64,000 nucleotides of DNA from a virus. Position numbers and translations under genes: made by a program. How positions within the stretch are numbered: position 1 is the first letter of the stretch; every line of letters begins with the position of its first letter. The notes below the pieces were generated by a model that saw nothing but the letters and a program-made list of their open reading frames with translations, ran no database searches and was not told where the DNA came from. The stretch spans positions 1 through 64,000 of the IMG/VR virus record IMGVR_UViG_3300006750_000006. One strand, written 5' to 3'. Below, one piece after another: positions 45,659-53,560 of this stretch.

Positions 45659-46816
45659 ATGTCGTCTCACAAGCCCCAATACGGCAACTTTTTCAAATTT
45701 GAAAAAGATGATATATTCCACAACAGGCTCAAGACATATCCTGAGGTAGAGTTCTTTATTTATAGTGGATCTGTATACTATAATAATGAGAACCAGAATG
45801 CTATGAATCCAAACACACCAAATGGGTGTGTAAATTTATATGAATTAAATGTTAATAAATCAGGTGATCAACTAATACACCCCTTTATAACAAAGGAGGG
45901 GTCTTTTACTAATTTTAAAACTATCTCAACGAGTGAATTTAATCATGATTTTGTTTTCGGTGATGTAATATCTGGTTCTTATCCCTTAACAGCTTCTATT
46001 TCTGTTGACAGATATGATGCGGTACTGTCCACTGCGAAAAAGAGAGTGTTGTACGCTCTTCGAAATAGTTTAGATTTTAATTCTAAATTGAGCATGCATT
46101 ATGCTTATTCTTCTGATTTAGGCGACAAAGAAACGCAACCATTAAACTTGATTAGCGTTCCTTCTATTTTTTATGGCTCTAGCATAAAGAAGGGCAGTGT
46201 GGTGTTGAAATATTATGTTAGCGGTTCCCTCATAGCAGAGGCCTCGGACACTAAAAGAAATGGAGAATTAATTCAGACATCCGGGTCTTTGACAGGAAGC
46301 ACGGTTGGTGTTGTATTATACAACGAAGGTTTTATGTTGCTAACCTCTAGCGTACCTATAGCGTTACATACAGAAAAATATTTAGAAGATCCAGTACTTC
46401 CTGCAGTTTCCGCTTCGTGGCAATATTTTGGTGTTACGGGATCAGGAGTGGGCGCCCCGTCTTCTAGTTATTCTATTAATTTTAAAGGTATAAACTATAT
46501 TAATACTTTGACTATGTTTGCGCATGCGAAAGAAAATCAATTAAATTTTTCGAATAATATAACTTTTCTCACTACTGCATCTTTTACCGCCGCTACTTCA
46601 TCCACGACCTATATCGAGCCAGATAAAGCAGATATAAAAAATATCATGTCCAGCAGTTACGCTACCTATTCGGCTAGCTATCAACCTGTGACTTATATTT
46701 CTAAAGTCGCGCTATATGATGAAGATAAAAACTTAATTGCGATTGCTGCATTGGCCAATCCTGTTAAAAAATTAGAAGATCGAAGTTATACATTTAAATT
46801 AAAGTTAGATATATAG
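45659..46816 (+). CDS. Virion structural protein, paralogue B
   Basis: A 385-residue paralogue of the preceding gene, with an AAGGAG ribosome-binding site. It shares the end pattern TYISKVALYDEDKNLIAIAA then LANPVKKLEDRSYTFKLKLD, and a VGVVLYNEGFMLLTSS segment corresponding to VGLIFYQAGVVVLTSS. The N-terminus (KPQYGNFFKFEKDDIFHNRL) differs. It is the last virion gene before the replication/recombination island. Ser/Thr content is high, as in fibre and tail-surface proteins. Confidence 0.7.
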   Translation: MSSHKPQYGNFFKFEKDDIFHNRLKTYPEVEFFIYSGSVYYNNENQNAMNPNTPNGCVNLYELNVNKSGDQLIHPFITKEGSFTNFKTISTSEFNHDFVFGDVISGSYPLTASISVDRYDAVLSTAKKRVLYALRNSLDFNSKLSMHYAYSSDLGDKETQPLNLISVPSIFYGSSIKKGSVVLKYYVSGSLIAEASDTKRNGELIQTSGSLTGSTVGVVLYNEGFMLLTSSVPIALHTEKYLEDPVLPAVSASWQYFGVTGSGVGAPSSSYSINFKGINYINTLTMFAHAKENQLNFSNNITFLTTASFTAATSSTTYIEPDKADIKNIMSSSYATYSASYQPVTYISKVALYDEDKNLIAIAALANPVKKLEDRSYTFKLKLDI

Positions 46817-46822
46817 TATAAT
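46817..46822 (+). promoter_or_regulatory. TATAAT -10-like element at the island boundary
   Basis: A TATAAT hexamer lies six bases before the ATG at 46829. A weak TTAAAT at 46794-46799 sits at the right distance (17 bases) to be a -35. If used, transcription would start about at the start codon. The region is AT-rich, so chance is a real alternative. Confidence 0.3.
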
Positions 46823-46828
46823 TTATAT

Positions 46829-47377
46829 ATGATTTTTGGTTTAGACATAAGCACCAGCATAACTGGCATTACTATTTTGGATGATGAGGGCGAAATCATC
46901 TTAAACGAAGCTTGGGATACAAGAAGATTTAAGAATTTTTTTGAAAAAGCTGATTTTATAAAAGAAAAAATAATTACTTTGCCCAAAAGACTTGGCCCCA
47001 ACATTATAAAGGCAAAATGGGTTGACGCAATTTTTATAGAACAATCTTTGCAGTCATTTAGATCTGGATTTTCGTCGGCCAAGACACTTTCAGCTTTATC
47101 ACGTTTTAATGGCCTCGTCTCATGGCTACTTTATAACCATCTATATACAGAGCCACAATATATTGCTGCGACATCAGCAAGAAAAATATGCGGGATTAAA
47201 GTACCAAGGGGCGAAAAGGCAAAACAAGTTGTTATAAAACATATTGTTGACAACGTACCAGATGTTCTTATAGAATATACTAAGTACAACAACCCGAAAC
47301 CTGAATGCTACGATAAGGCTGATAGTTGGGTTGTTGCTAGAGCCGGCTGGTTGCAATGTCAAAAAACACCAAAATAA
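46829..47377 (+). CDS. RuvC-like Holliday junction resolvase
   Basis: A 182-residue RNase-H-fold nuclease resembling RuvC, expected to cut four-way junctions during recombination or before packaging. GLDISTSITGI (residues 4-14) carries the first catalytic Asp, AIFIEQSLQSF (about 68-78) the Glu, and YDKADSWVVARAG (about 160-172) the final Asp pattern. T4 uses the unrelated endonuclease VII for this job, so this is an alternative resolvase. No Shine-Dalgarno sequence is visible before the ATG. It overlaps the primase gene by 22 bases and begins the replication/recombination island. Confidence 0.85.
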   Translation: MIFGLDISTSITGITILDDEGEIILNEAWDTRRFKNFFEKADFIKEKIITLPKRLGPNIIKAKWVDAIFIEQSLQSFRSGFSSAKTLSALSRFNGLVSWLLYNHLYTEPQYIAATSARKICGIKVPRGEKAKQVVIKHIVDNVPDVLIEYTKYNNPKPECYDKADSWVVARAGWLQCQKTPK

Positions 47378-48300
47378 ATATTTTAAAGAATACACTAGGC
47401 GAATATTATAGAAGCAATTCAGAGTATCTTTTTTATTGTCCTCGTTGTGAACATCACAAGCGCAAATTATCAATCAATATTGAAAAAAATATGTTTAAGT
47501 GCTGGGTTTGTGATTGGTCTGGCAGGAATATTTATCGTATTATTCGACGATATGGTTCTTTCCAGGATCGCAACGAGTGGAAGAGGTTTTTTGATCAAAT
47601 AGAGATTGAGAATTTTGCTGAAAAGCTCTTTGGGAAAGAAGAGGTGGAAAAGGATCCCACCCTGCAGCTACCAGAAGGGTTTGTTTCACTCGTCAATAAA
47701 AATTTGCCACCGACGTCGCAGTACCCTTTAAATTATTTACAGAGTAGAAATGTAACAAAAACAGATATTATTAAATGGAAGATGGGATATTGTTTCGACG
47801 GTCAATATGGAGGCAGAATAATTTTACCTTCTTTCGACCTAGACGGAAAAATTAATTATTTTATTGCCAGGTCTTATTCCCCAAATACTTGGAAAAAATA
47901 TATGAACCCACCGGTATCGAAAAATATTATTTTTAATCATTTATATTTGGATTTTGATGAAGACATAATATTAGTTGAAGGCGTTTTTGACGCTATTGTA
48001 GCGGGTGACAACACGATACCTCTCTTGGGCTCGACTCTAAGAGAAAAACACAAGCTTTTTCAAGAAATTGTTCGCAATGATACTCCAATTTATATTGCTT
48101 TGGACACCGATGCCACGAAAAAAGAACTTGAAATTATTAAGTTACTTTTGAAATATGATATTGAAATTTATAAAATTGATATTTCGCCCTATAAAGATGT
48201 TGGGGAGATGCCCAAATCTGTTTTTCTAGAGAAAAAACAAGAAGCAGCATTTATCAATTCCACGGACTATTTATTGAGAACAATCGGAGAAATTAAATAA
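47356..48300 (+). CDS. DnaG-type DNA primase (zinc ribbon plus Toprim)
   Basis: Makes RNA primers for lagging-strand synthesis. The zinc ribbon is near the N-terminus: CPRCEHHKRK (from residue 28) and FKCWVCDWSG (C49 and C52). The Toprim fold follows, with DIILVEGVFDAIVAG (about residues 203-217, catalytic Glu) and YIALDTDATKK (about 245-255, DxD). At 314 residues it is close in size to T4 gp61 and has no helicase domain. It overlaps the RuvC-like gene, which argues for co-translation. No replicative helicase is in the window. Confidence 0.88.
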   Translation: MSKNTKINILKNTLGEYYRSNSEYLFYCPRCEHHKRKLSINIEKNMFKCWVCDWSGRNIYRIIRRYGSFQDRNEWKRFFDQIEIENFAEKLFGKEEVEKDPTLQLPEGFVSLVNKNLPPTSQYPLNYLQSRNVTKTDIIKWKMGYCFDGQYGGRIILPSFDLDGKINYFIARSYSPNTWKKYMNPPVSKNIIFNHLYLDFDEDIILVEGVFDAIVAGDNTIPLLGSTLREKHKLFQEIVRNDTPIYIALDTDATKKELEIIKLLLKYDIEIYKIDISPYKDVGEMPKSVFLEKKQEAAFINSTDYLLRTIGEIK

Positions 48301-48301
48301 T

Positions 48302-48841
48302 ATGCTTCAAAAGTTGAATGAAGAAATCACCGCAGCCGCTATCGCTACAGCAATTATAACTGCCATTACCGAATTCGATATTTTACCAGAATTAGATGTC
48401 GATGTGACATCATGGCCGGATGGATCTGAGGGCGCACTAGAAGTAAAGTCCACCGAGGGTCTCAGAGTACGAAATCAGAACGTAGAAGCGCTATTAAAAC
48501 AAACTAATGAATTACTACAAAATATGCAAGATATTTTAACAGTCCAAGTATCAAAGTTGGAAGATATGGATGTAAGTATTGATGGGAATACTGCCATGGT
48601 CGCCCAAACTGCCGGCGGCTCTATTTCGGGTGCAGATATCGAGGCAGCCCAGACAACTTATGGTCGCGCCGCTCCTCTGTCCATCACCACTACCAAAAAA
48701 GATACTCCTGAGAAAGCTCCAGAGAAAGAAGATCTTAAAGAAAATAAAAGATCAGAAATCGATTATTGCGATTTAGAAAAAGTTGTGATAGAAGAGCTTA
48801 AAACGGTGTTATTAGAATTCTACAATGATGTAAAGAGATAA
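48302..48841 (+). CDS. Hypothetical helical protein, unknown
   Basis: A 179-residue protein starting one base after the primase stop. The N-terminus is Ala/Ile-rich (NEEITAAAIATAIITAITEF), the middle is heptad-like (LLKQTNELLQNMQDILTVQV), then comes a flexible Ala/Gly/Thr stretch, a charged linker (PEKAPEKEDLKENKR) and a short C-terminal helix. The layout suggests an oligomeric structural or scaffold-type protein rather than an enzyme. It lies between the primase and the recombination nuclease. No family recognised. Confidence 0.7.
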   Translation: MLQKLNEEITAAAIATAIITAITEFDILPELDVDVTSWPDGSEGALEVKSTEGLRVRNQNVEALLKQTNELLQNMQDILTVQVSKLEDMDVSIDGNTAMVAQTAGGSISGADIEAAQTTYGRAAPLSITTTKKDTPEKAPEKEDLKENKRSEIDYCDLEKVVIEELKTVLLEFYNDVKR

Positions 48842-48868
48842 AAAGTTTATTTCTTGATTTGTTTTTGT

Positions 48869-48877
48869 TGCTATAAT
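48869..48877 (+). promoter_or_regulatory. Extended -10 promoter for the recombination nuclease
   Basis: TGCTATAAT is a perfect extended -10 element (TGn-TATAAT). No convincing -35 is at the usual distance, as is common for extended -10 promoters. The start point would be near 48884, giving a leader of about 30 bases to the ATG at 48916. A host-type promoter here would allow expression before late transcription. Confidence 0.6.
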
Positions 48878-48880
48878 ATC

Positions 48881-48905
48881 TATATGTTGTGTTCTACAGC
48901 ATATA
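48881..48905 (+). promoter_or_regulatory. Inverted repeat at the nuclease-gene transcription start
   Basis: TATATGTTGT (48881-48890) and ACAGCATATA (48896-48905) pair over ten positions with one G-U wobble around the loop GTTCT. It lies four bases after the -10 element and directly before the AGAGG ribosome-binding site (48906-48910). It could be an operator at the start point or, in RNA, a structure limiting ribosome access. There is no T-run, so it is not a terminator. Confidence 0.6.
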
Positions 48906-48915
48906 AGAGGTATTG

Positions 48916-51900
48916 ATGAAGTTTGCACACATAGCAGACACCCACATTAGAAATTTAAAATATCATAAGGAATATCGTGTTGTGTTTGACAGACTCTACA
49001 AGAGCCTGCGTCAGCAATCAGTTGATTATATTATTCATTGTGGGGATATTGCACACACCAAAACACAATTAAGTCCTGAGTTTGTGGATATGTGTTCTGG
49101 TTTTTTAAAAAATCTAGCAGATATTGCCCCAACATATATTATCTTGGGTAACCATGACGGAAATTTAAGAAACTCTAGTCGTCAAGATGCGCTCACACCA
49201 ATAATACAAGCATTAAATCACAAAAATCTTTTTTTGTTGAAGGACTCCGGAGAAACTCAGCTAAACGACGAGTTCACCCTCAATGTTTTATCGGTTTTCG
49301 ACAGAAAAAATTGGCAACCTCCTGTTAACTCGGACAAAATTAATATTGCTTTGTATCATGGCTCAATTAGTGGTGTAAAAACCGATACTGGCTGGAAAAT
49401 GGAGAACGGAGAAAATGATATTAATATTTTTGGTAATTTTGACTATGGTTTTCTTGGGGACATACACAAAACCAATCAAACCATTGACAAAAAGGGAAAG
49501 ATTCGTTATCCGGGCTCCATGATACAACAGAACCACGGGGAAACAAACGACAAGGGTTTTCTAATATGGGATATTGAAGACAAAGACTCTTTTACATGCG
49601 ACCACCATGTTTTAAAAAACCCCAAACCTTTTTTGACGATCAAATTAACCCCCAAGGGCAGATTTCCAAACAAACTTAAGGTGCAAAAGGGCGCTAGAAT
49701 ACGCCTGGTATCTGAAAACAACCTACCTATAGGTGTTGTACGTAAAGCCGTTGACGCTGCGAAGTCGAGGTTTAAACCAGGATCCGTAACTTACTTGAAC
49801 CGCGCCGCCGGGGAGAGAAAAAACATTGAAGAATTCACCGATCTTCTGAAACAAGAAGATTTAAGAGATATAGCAGTACAAGAAGAATTAATTTCTGAAT
49901 ATTTGGTTGACTATCAACCAGAAGAAGATATACTTAAAAAAATATATGAAGTTAACAAAAAATATAATGCGGTTGCTGAGCGTGAAGAGGAAGTCCAGCG
50001 CAATATTAATTGGAAATTGAAAAAATTAGAATGGAGCAATTTATTTAATTATGGTGAAGATAATTCAATTGATTTTGGAAATCTAAATGGAATTGTTGGT
50101 GTGCTTGGAAAGAACTTTTCTGGGAAATCAAGTATTATCGATAGTTTGTTATACACAGTTTATAATGCTACTTCTAAAAACAATCGAAAAACAATTAATT
50201 TAATTAATCAAGATAAAGAAACATGTCGAGGATATGTTGAAATTGATGTTGGGTCGAAAACTTATAAAATTGAAAGAACAAGTACTAAATATAAAAAGAA
50301 ATTAAAGGGCAAAGAAACTCTAGAAGCTAGAACAGATATTGAGTTTACTGTAACTGATAATATCGCCAGAACTACTCACTCCCTTAACGGCATCACGCGA
50401 GTAGAAACTGATAAAAATATTAGAAAAATATTTGGCACAATAGAAGACTTTCTTATGACCTCCATGGCCAGTCAGTTAGATTCTCTAGCATTTATTAATG
50501 AGGGTTCAACTCGAAGAAAGGAGATTCTTGCAAAATTTTTGGATTTGGAATTATTTGATCGAAAATTTAAAATGATAAGAGAAGATTCGGCAGATCTCAA
50601 GGGCGCCCTCCGCCGCTTGTCCGACAGGGACTACGATCAAGAACTAAAGGAAACTAGAGAAGATCTTGCACGCTCGGAAACAGAATTATCTTTAAAAAAT
50701 AGAAAGTTTAGTGAACTGGAAGAGAATATTGGTCAAAAATCAGGAGACCTGGAAACAACAAGTGATCAAATTAATTCCATTCCAGCAGAAATAATTGATA
50801 TTAGAAATATTAAAAAGCAGATTAAAAAAAGCCAAGAAGAACTAGATTCCCTTCTAGAAGATAACAAGGGTAAGCAAGGAGAGCTTGAATGTGAGAAGAA
50901 ATTTCTTAAGAAGATCGAAAATTTTGTTGATAACTTCGACGTTACGTCTTTTACTGATAAAAAACAGATTGTCGAGGAACATAAACGAAAAATTTTACAA
51001 ATTGAAAAAGATCTTTCGCAACACGAAAAAGAAAAACAAGTAAATGATAGAAAAATAGAATATTTGAAAAAAATACCATGTAGCCACGCCGCGCGGGCCC
51101 GCTGCTTGTTTGTTAAAGATGCTAGAACCGCTATCGATGACACTGCAAGAGTTAAAATATCTGCAAACCAGATGAGTTTAAATAGAAAAACATTAACTAA
51201 GAAAATAGAGGATTTAAATCCCAATAAGATTGATGAATACTTAGAAAAATATCAACTGATCTCAGTGAAACGTTCAGAACAAAAGAACAAAATAACCCAA
51301 TTGGAGCTTGATTACGAAAGAAACAAAACAAAGATTCTCCGTCTCCAGGCCAATTTAAAAACCTTAAGCGCGAAAGAGCAAGAATACGAAGAAAACAAAG
51401 AGACAATTGAAAATTTAGAAAATTTATTAGTGAAGAAAGATGATCTTTTTGAAAACCTAAGAAAACTAGAAAATGCACACAAAAAAGACAAATTGAAGTT
51501 GATGGAACTATATAAGTCTAATGGAATATTGGAGCAGAAATTTAATGAAATCGACAAGCAGAGGCAGGATTTTTATGATCTCGAAAATGAATTCACAATG
51601 GCTGATTTATTTATGCGATGCATGCATCCTAACGGCATATCTTATGATATTATTAAAAGGCGATTACCAGTTATTAATGACGAGATTTCTAAAATTTTAA
51701 CAAATATAGTTGATTTTGAAGTTTTCTTCGAGAATGATGAAAAAAAATTAGATATATCGATTAAGCACCCAAAACATGATCCGCGCCCAATCGAAATGGG
51801 TTCGGGGGCAGAAAAAACTATTGCAGCTATGGCAATTCGCTTGGCTCTGTTAAATGTTACAACCCTACCAAAGGGTGATATATTTATTCTGGATGAGCCA

Positions 51901-52071
51901 GGTACAGCACTAGACGCTGAAAACATGGAAGGGTTTGTTCGAATTCTTGAAATGATAAAAATCCAGTTCAAGACAGTATTGTTAATCTCTCATTTGGATA
52001 ATTTAAAAGATGTCGTTGACCAGCAGCTGCTTATTGAAAAAATAGATGGTTTTGCGTATGTAAATGAATAA
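48916..52071 (+). CDS. gp47-gp46: Fused Mre11-Rad50-type nuclease/ATPase (gp47-gp46 fusion)
   Basis: One polypeptide combines both subunits of the SbcD-SbcC / T4 gp47-gp46 complex, which resects DNA ends for recombination-dependent replication. Residues 1-340 are a metallophosphoesterase: FAHIADTHIRNLKYHKEY, VDYIIHCGDIAHTKTQ, YIILGNHDGNLRNSS and NIALYHGSISGVKTD. The Rad50-like part starts near residue 365 (LKKLEWSNLFNYGEDNSIDF), with Walker A LGKNFSGKSSIID (about 397-409), long coiled coils, a hook-like IPCSHAARARCLFVKDA (about 720-736), signature MGSGAEKTIAAMA (about 960) and Walker B IFILDEPGTALDA (about 988). The hook cysteines are eight positions apart rather than CxxC. ATG 48916 with AGAGG upstream is preferred to the TTG at 48913. 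T4 encodes the two parts as separate neighbouring genes. Confidence 0.95.
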   Translation: MKFAHIADTHIRNLKYHKEYRVVFDRLYKSLRQQSVDYIIHCGDIAHTKTQLSPEFVDMCSGFLKNLADIAPTYIILGNHDGNLRNSSRQDALTPIIQALNHKNLFLLKDSGETQLNDEFTLNVLSVFDRKNWQPPVNSDKINIALYHGSISGVKTDTGWKMENGENDINIFGNFDYGFLGDIHKTNQTIDKKGKIRYPGSMIQQNHGETNDKGFLIWDIEDKDSFTCDHHVLKNPKPFLTIKLTPKGRFPNKLKVQKGARIRLVSENNLPIGVVRKAVDAAKSRFKPGSVTYLNRAAGERKNIEEFTDLLKQEDLRDIAVQEELISEYLVDYQPEEDILKKIYEVNKKYNAVAEREEEVQRNINWKLKKLEWSNLFNYGEDNSIDFGNLNGIVGVLGKNFSGKSSIIDSLLYTVYNATSKNNRKTINLINQDKETCRGYVEIDVGSKTYKIERTSTKYKKKLKGKETLEARTDIEFTVTDNIARTTHSLNGITRVETDKNIRKIFGTIEDFLMTSMASQLDSLAFINEGSTRRKEILAKFLDLELFDRKFKMIREDSADLKGALRRLSDRDYDQELKETREDLARSETELSLKNRKFSELEENIGQKSGDLETTSDQINSIPAEIIDIRNIKKQIKKSQEELDSLLEDNKGKQGELECEKKFLKKIENFVDNFDVTSFTDKKQIVEEHKRKILQIEKDLSQHEKEKQVNDRKIEYLKKIPCSHAARARCLFVKDARTAIDDTARVKISANQMSLNRKTLTKKIEDLNPNKIDEYLEKYQLISVKRSEQKNKITQLELDYERNKTKILRLQANLKTLSAKEQEYEENKETIENLENLLVKKDDLFENLRKLENAHKKDKLKLMELYKSNGILEQKFNEIDKQRQDFYDLENEFTMADLFMRCMHPNGISYDIIKRRLPVINDEISKILTNIVDFEVFFENDEKKLDISIKHPKHDPRPIEMGSGAEKTIAAMAIRLALLNVTTLPKGDIFILDEPGTALDAENMEGFVRILEMIKIQFKTVLLISHLDNLKDVVDQQLLIEKIDGFAYVNE

Positions 52072-52075
52072 AAAA

Positions 52076-52083
52076 CTATTTAT
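52076..52083 (+). promoter_or_regulatory. CTANTTAT motif (candidate late promoter)
   Basis: CTATTTAT lies 16 bases before the ATG at 52100, in the 28-base gap after the nuclease gene, and is followed by a GGAGG ribosome-binding site. It would restart late transcription for the lysis/packaging genes after the replication island. Confidence 0.38.
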
Positions 52084-52099
52084 TTAACAGGAGGTCAGA

Positions 52100-52297
52100 A
52101 TGATGACAGCAGTAAGAGCATGGTTAGATAAACATTTAGAAAGATTTATATCCCGTAAATTTTTAGCATGGGGTACAGCAACTTATTTGGTTGCAAGTAA
52201 TTCACTAACAAGTGAAGATTGGGTTGCAGTTACTTTGGCTTATATTGGTTCTGAAGCACTTGTTGATATTGCAGCTCGCTGGAAACACGGAAGTTGA
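52100..52297 (+). CDS. Small membrane protein, holin candidate
   Basis: A 65-residue protein with a GGAGG ribosome-binding site; ATGs at 52100 and 52103 are both possible. One or two hydrophobic helices span KFLAWGTATYLVASNSL and WVAVTLAYIGSEALVDIAA, with a positively charged N-terminal helix (RAWLDKHLERFISRK) and a short charged tail. Size and layout fit a small phage holin or pinholin. It precedes a spanin-like gene, supporting a lysis role. No close family is recognised. Confidence 0.5.
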   Translation: MMTAVRAWLDKHLERFISRKFLAWGTATYLVASNSLTSEDWVAVTLAYIGSEALVDIAARWKHGS

Positions 52298-52298
52298 A

Positions 52299-52703
52299 AT
52301 GTTTACTAAAGTTTTCTGGAAAAAAGCGTGGACATGGCTTAAACATTATTGGTATTGGCCTGTTATAATAGTATTATTAATATTTTCAACAGTCGCCGGC
52401 GCCAGCTCAAGAGAAAAGTTATTTGGTCTTCTCTCCAAACAAAAAGAAAACTATGAAAAAGAATTACAAATCGTTAAAGAAACAGTTGAAGAAACCGATA
52501 AGAAGAAAACTGAGATCTTCACGAAACACATAGAAGAACTAGAAAGAATAGAACAAGAGCACGATATTAAAATAGAAGAGCTAGAAGAAGACAAACAAAA
52601 TGAACTTGCTAAGATTATTGAAGAAAATAAAGACACTCCGGATAAGTTAGCAGAAGAAATAGCTAGAATTCTTAGCGCAGAATATCATAAGAGTAACAGG
52701 TGA
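52299..52703 (+). CDS. Membrane-anchored coiled-coil protein, spanin-like
   Basis: The frame is open from 52212, but the ATG at 52299 is preferred: it follows the upstream stop by one base and avoids an 86-base overlap. The resulting 134-residue protein has a cytoplasmic WKKAWTWLKHYWYW segment, a single transmembrane helix (PVIIVLLIFSTVAGA), then about 80 residues of charged, probably coiled-coil sequence (EKELQIVKETVEETDKKKTE, HIEELERIEQEHDIKIEELE). The N-terminal anchor with an external coiled coil is the layout of an inner-membrane spanin (Rz-like). No outer-membrane lipoprotein partner is seen. Structural alternatives remain. Confidence 0.55.
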   Translation: MFTKVFWKKAWTWLKHYWYWPVIIVLLIFSTVAGASSREKLFGLLSKQKENYEKELQIVKETVEETDKKKTEIFTKHIEELERIEQEHDIKIEELEEDKQNELAKIIEENKDTPDKLAEEIARILSAEYHKSNR

Positions 52704-52706
52704 TTT

Positions 52707-53165
52707 ATGTTAAAAAAAATATTGGTATGTTTTCTCACTATTCTAATAATAATTCTTCCAATTGAAGCAGCTGCAAATGAATTAGAGGGCAAAGTTACCT
52801 CTCTTACCTTAAACGAAAAGGCTCCCTATGCTGGTGTTTTGTTAGACCCTATTGCTGCATCAAAAATGATTGTAGATCAAAGATATTTAAAATCAGAAAT
52901 TGAACTTCAGCTAAGAAAAGAATTTCAGCAAGATCTAGCCAGCAAGAGACTGGCCTTCGATTTACTTAAGGTAGAATACGATTCTTTAAAAATAATACAC
53001 AAAGAAACTCTTTCCTTGAGAGAACAGCAGATTAATGATTTGAACGAACTCCTAAAGGAGGAGATGGGTGACGATCATACTGAATGGTGGGTCATCGGCG
53101 GCGTAGCTTTGGGAATTATACTTTCGGTAGCTGTATTTTATGCAAGTGTTGAAGTTGCTAAATAA
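52707..53165 (+). CDS. Exported coiled-coil protein with C-terminal membrane anchor
   Basis: A 152-residue protein with an N-terminal signal peptide (MLKKILVCFLTILIIILPIE, then a likely cleavage after AAA), a roughly 100-residue periplasmic helical region (around EIELQLRKEFQQDLASKRLA), and a C-terminal transmembrane helix (WWVIGGVALGIILSVAVFYA). This is the topology of a unimolecular spanin except that no lipobox is present; the only early cysteine (C8) is too close to the start. It follows the holin- and Rz-like genes. It may take part in lysis or be an envelope-stress protein. Confidence 0.55.
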   Translation: MLKKILVCFLTILIIILPIEAAANELEGKVTSLTLNEKAPYAGVLLDPIAASKMIVDQRYLKSEIELQLRKEFQQDLASKRLAFDLLKVEYDSLKIIHKETLSLREQQINDLNELLKEEMGDDHTEWWVIGGVALGIILSVAVFYASVEVAK

Positions 53166-53560
53166 TGAAAAAGAAAGATATTGATTATGTAGCAAGATTA
53201 GAAAGAGCCATAAAAGAAAAATATGGTGAAGACACAATTCAAAATCCGGCAAAATATTGGGATGAAAACAAAGAAAAAGAATATTTGGAGCAACTCAAGG
53301 AGTTTGCTGCAAAACAAAAAATTAAAGAAACAATTTCTGGTTTCGATAATGTTGACGGTATTTTAATATCTCGTAAACTAATTAATAAAGAAGTACTTTT
53401 AAATTGCCCGACGTGCAAAAATAAAATTAAAACGATTAATGATGATATATTTATCATTAAATATGAATGCTGCAATAAATGTTATATAAAATATGTAGAA
53501 GGGCGAGAAAATCGTTGGCTACAAGGATGGAGACCAAAAGATGTCAGAAAAAACACTTAA
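53165..53560 (+). CDS. Zinc-ribbon protein upstream of terminase
   Basis: A 131-residue protein starting in a TAATG overlap. The N-terminal half is charged and helical. The C-terminal half has CPTCKNKIKTINDD (about residues 80-93) and YECCNKCYIKYVEGRENRW, which form a CxxC...CC..C zinc-binding pattern. It overlaps the following gene by 20 bases. Position in the packaging operon suggests a DNA-handling or assembly role; I do not recognise the family. Confidence 0.65.
   Translation: MKKKDIDYVARLERAIKEKYGEDTIQNPAKYWDENKEKEYLEQLKEFAAKQKIKETISGFDNVDGILISRKLINKEVLLNCPTCKNKIKTINDDIFIIKYECCNKCYIKYVEGRENRWLQGWRPKDVRKNT

Noticed and set aside
48854-48871. TTGATT as the -35 of the nuclease promoter
   Set aside because: Its spacing to TATAAT is only twelve bases, too short; the extended -10 TG is a better explanation.
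48913-48918. TTG at 48913 as the start of the fused nuclease
   Set aside because: The ATG at 48916 adjoins it, has AGAGG at good spacing, and gives the usual MKFAHIADTH start of the family.
52212-52298. Upstream extension of the spanin-like gene
   Set aside because: It overlaps the holin-like gene in another frame, and the ATG at 52299 right after that gene's stop is a better start with normal topology.
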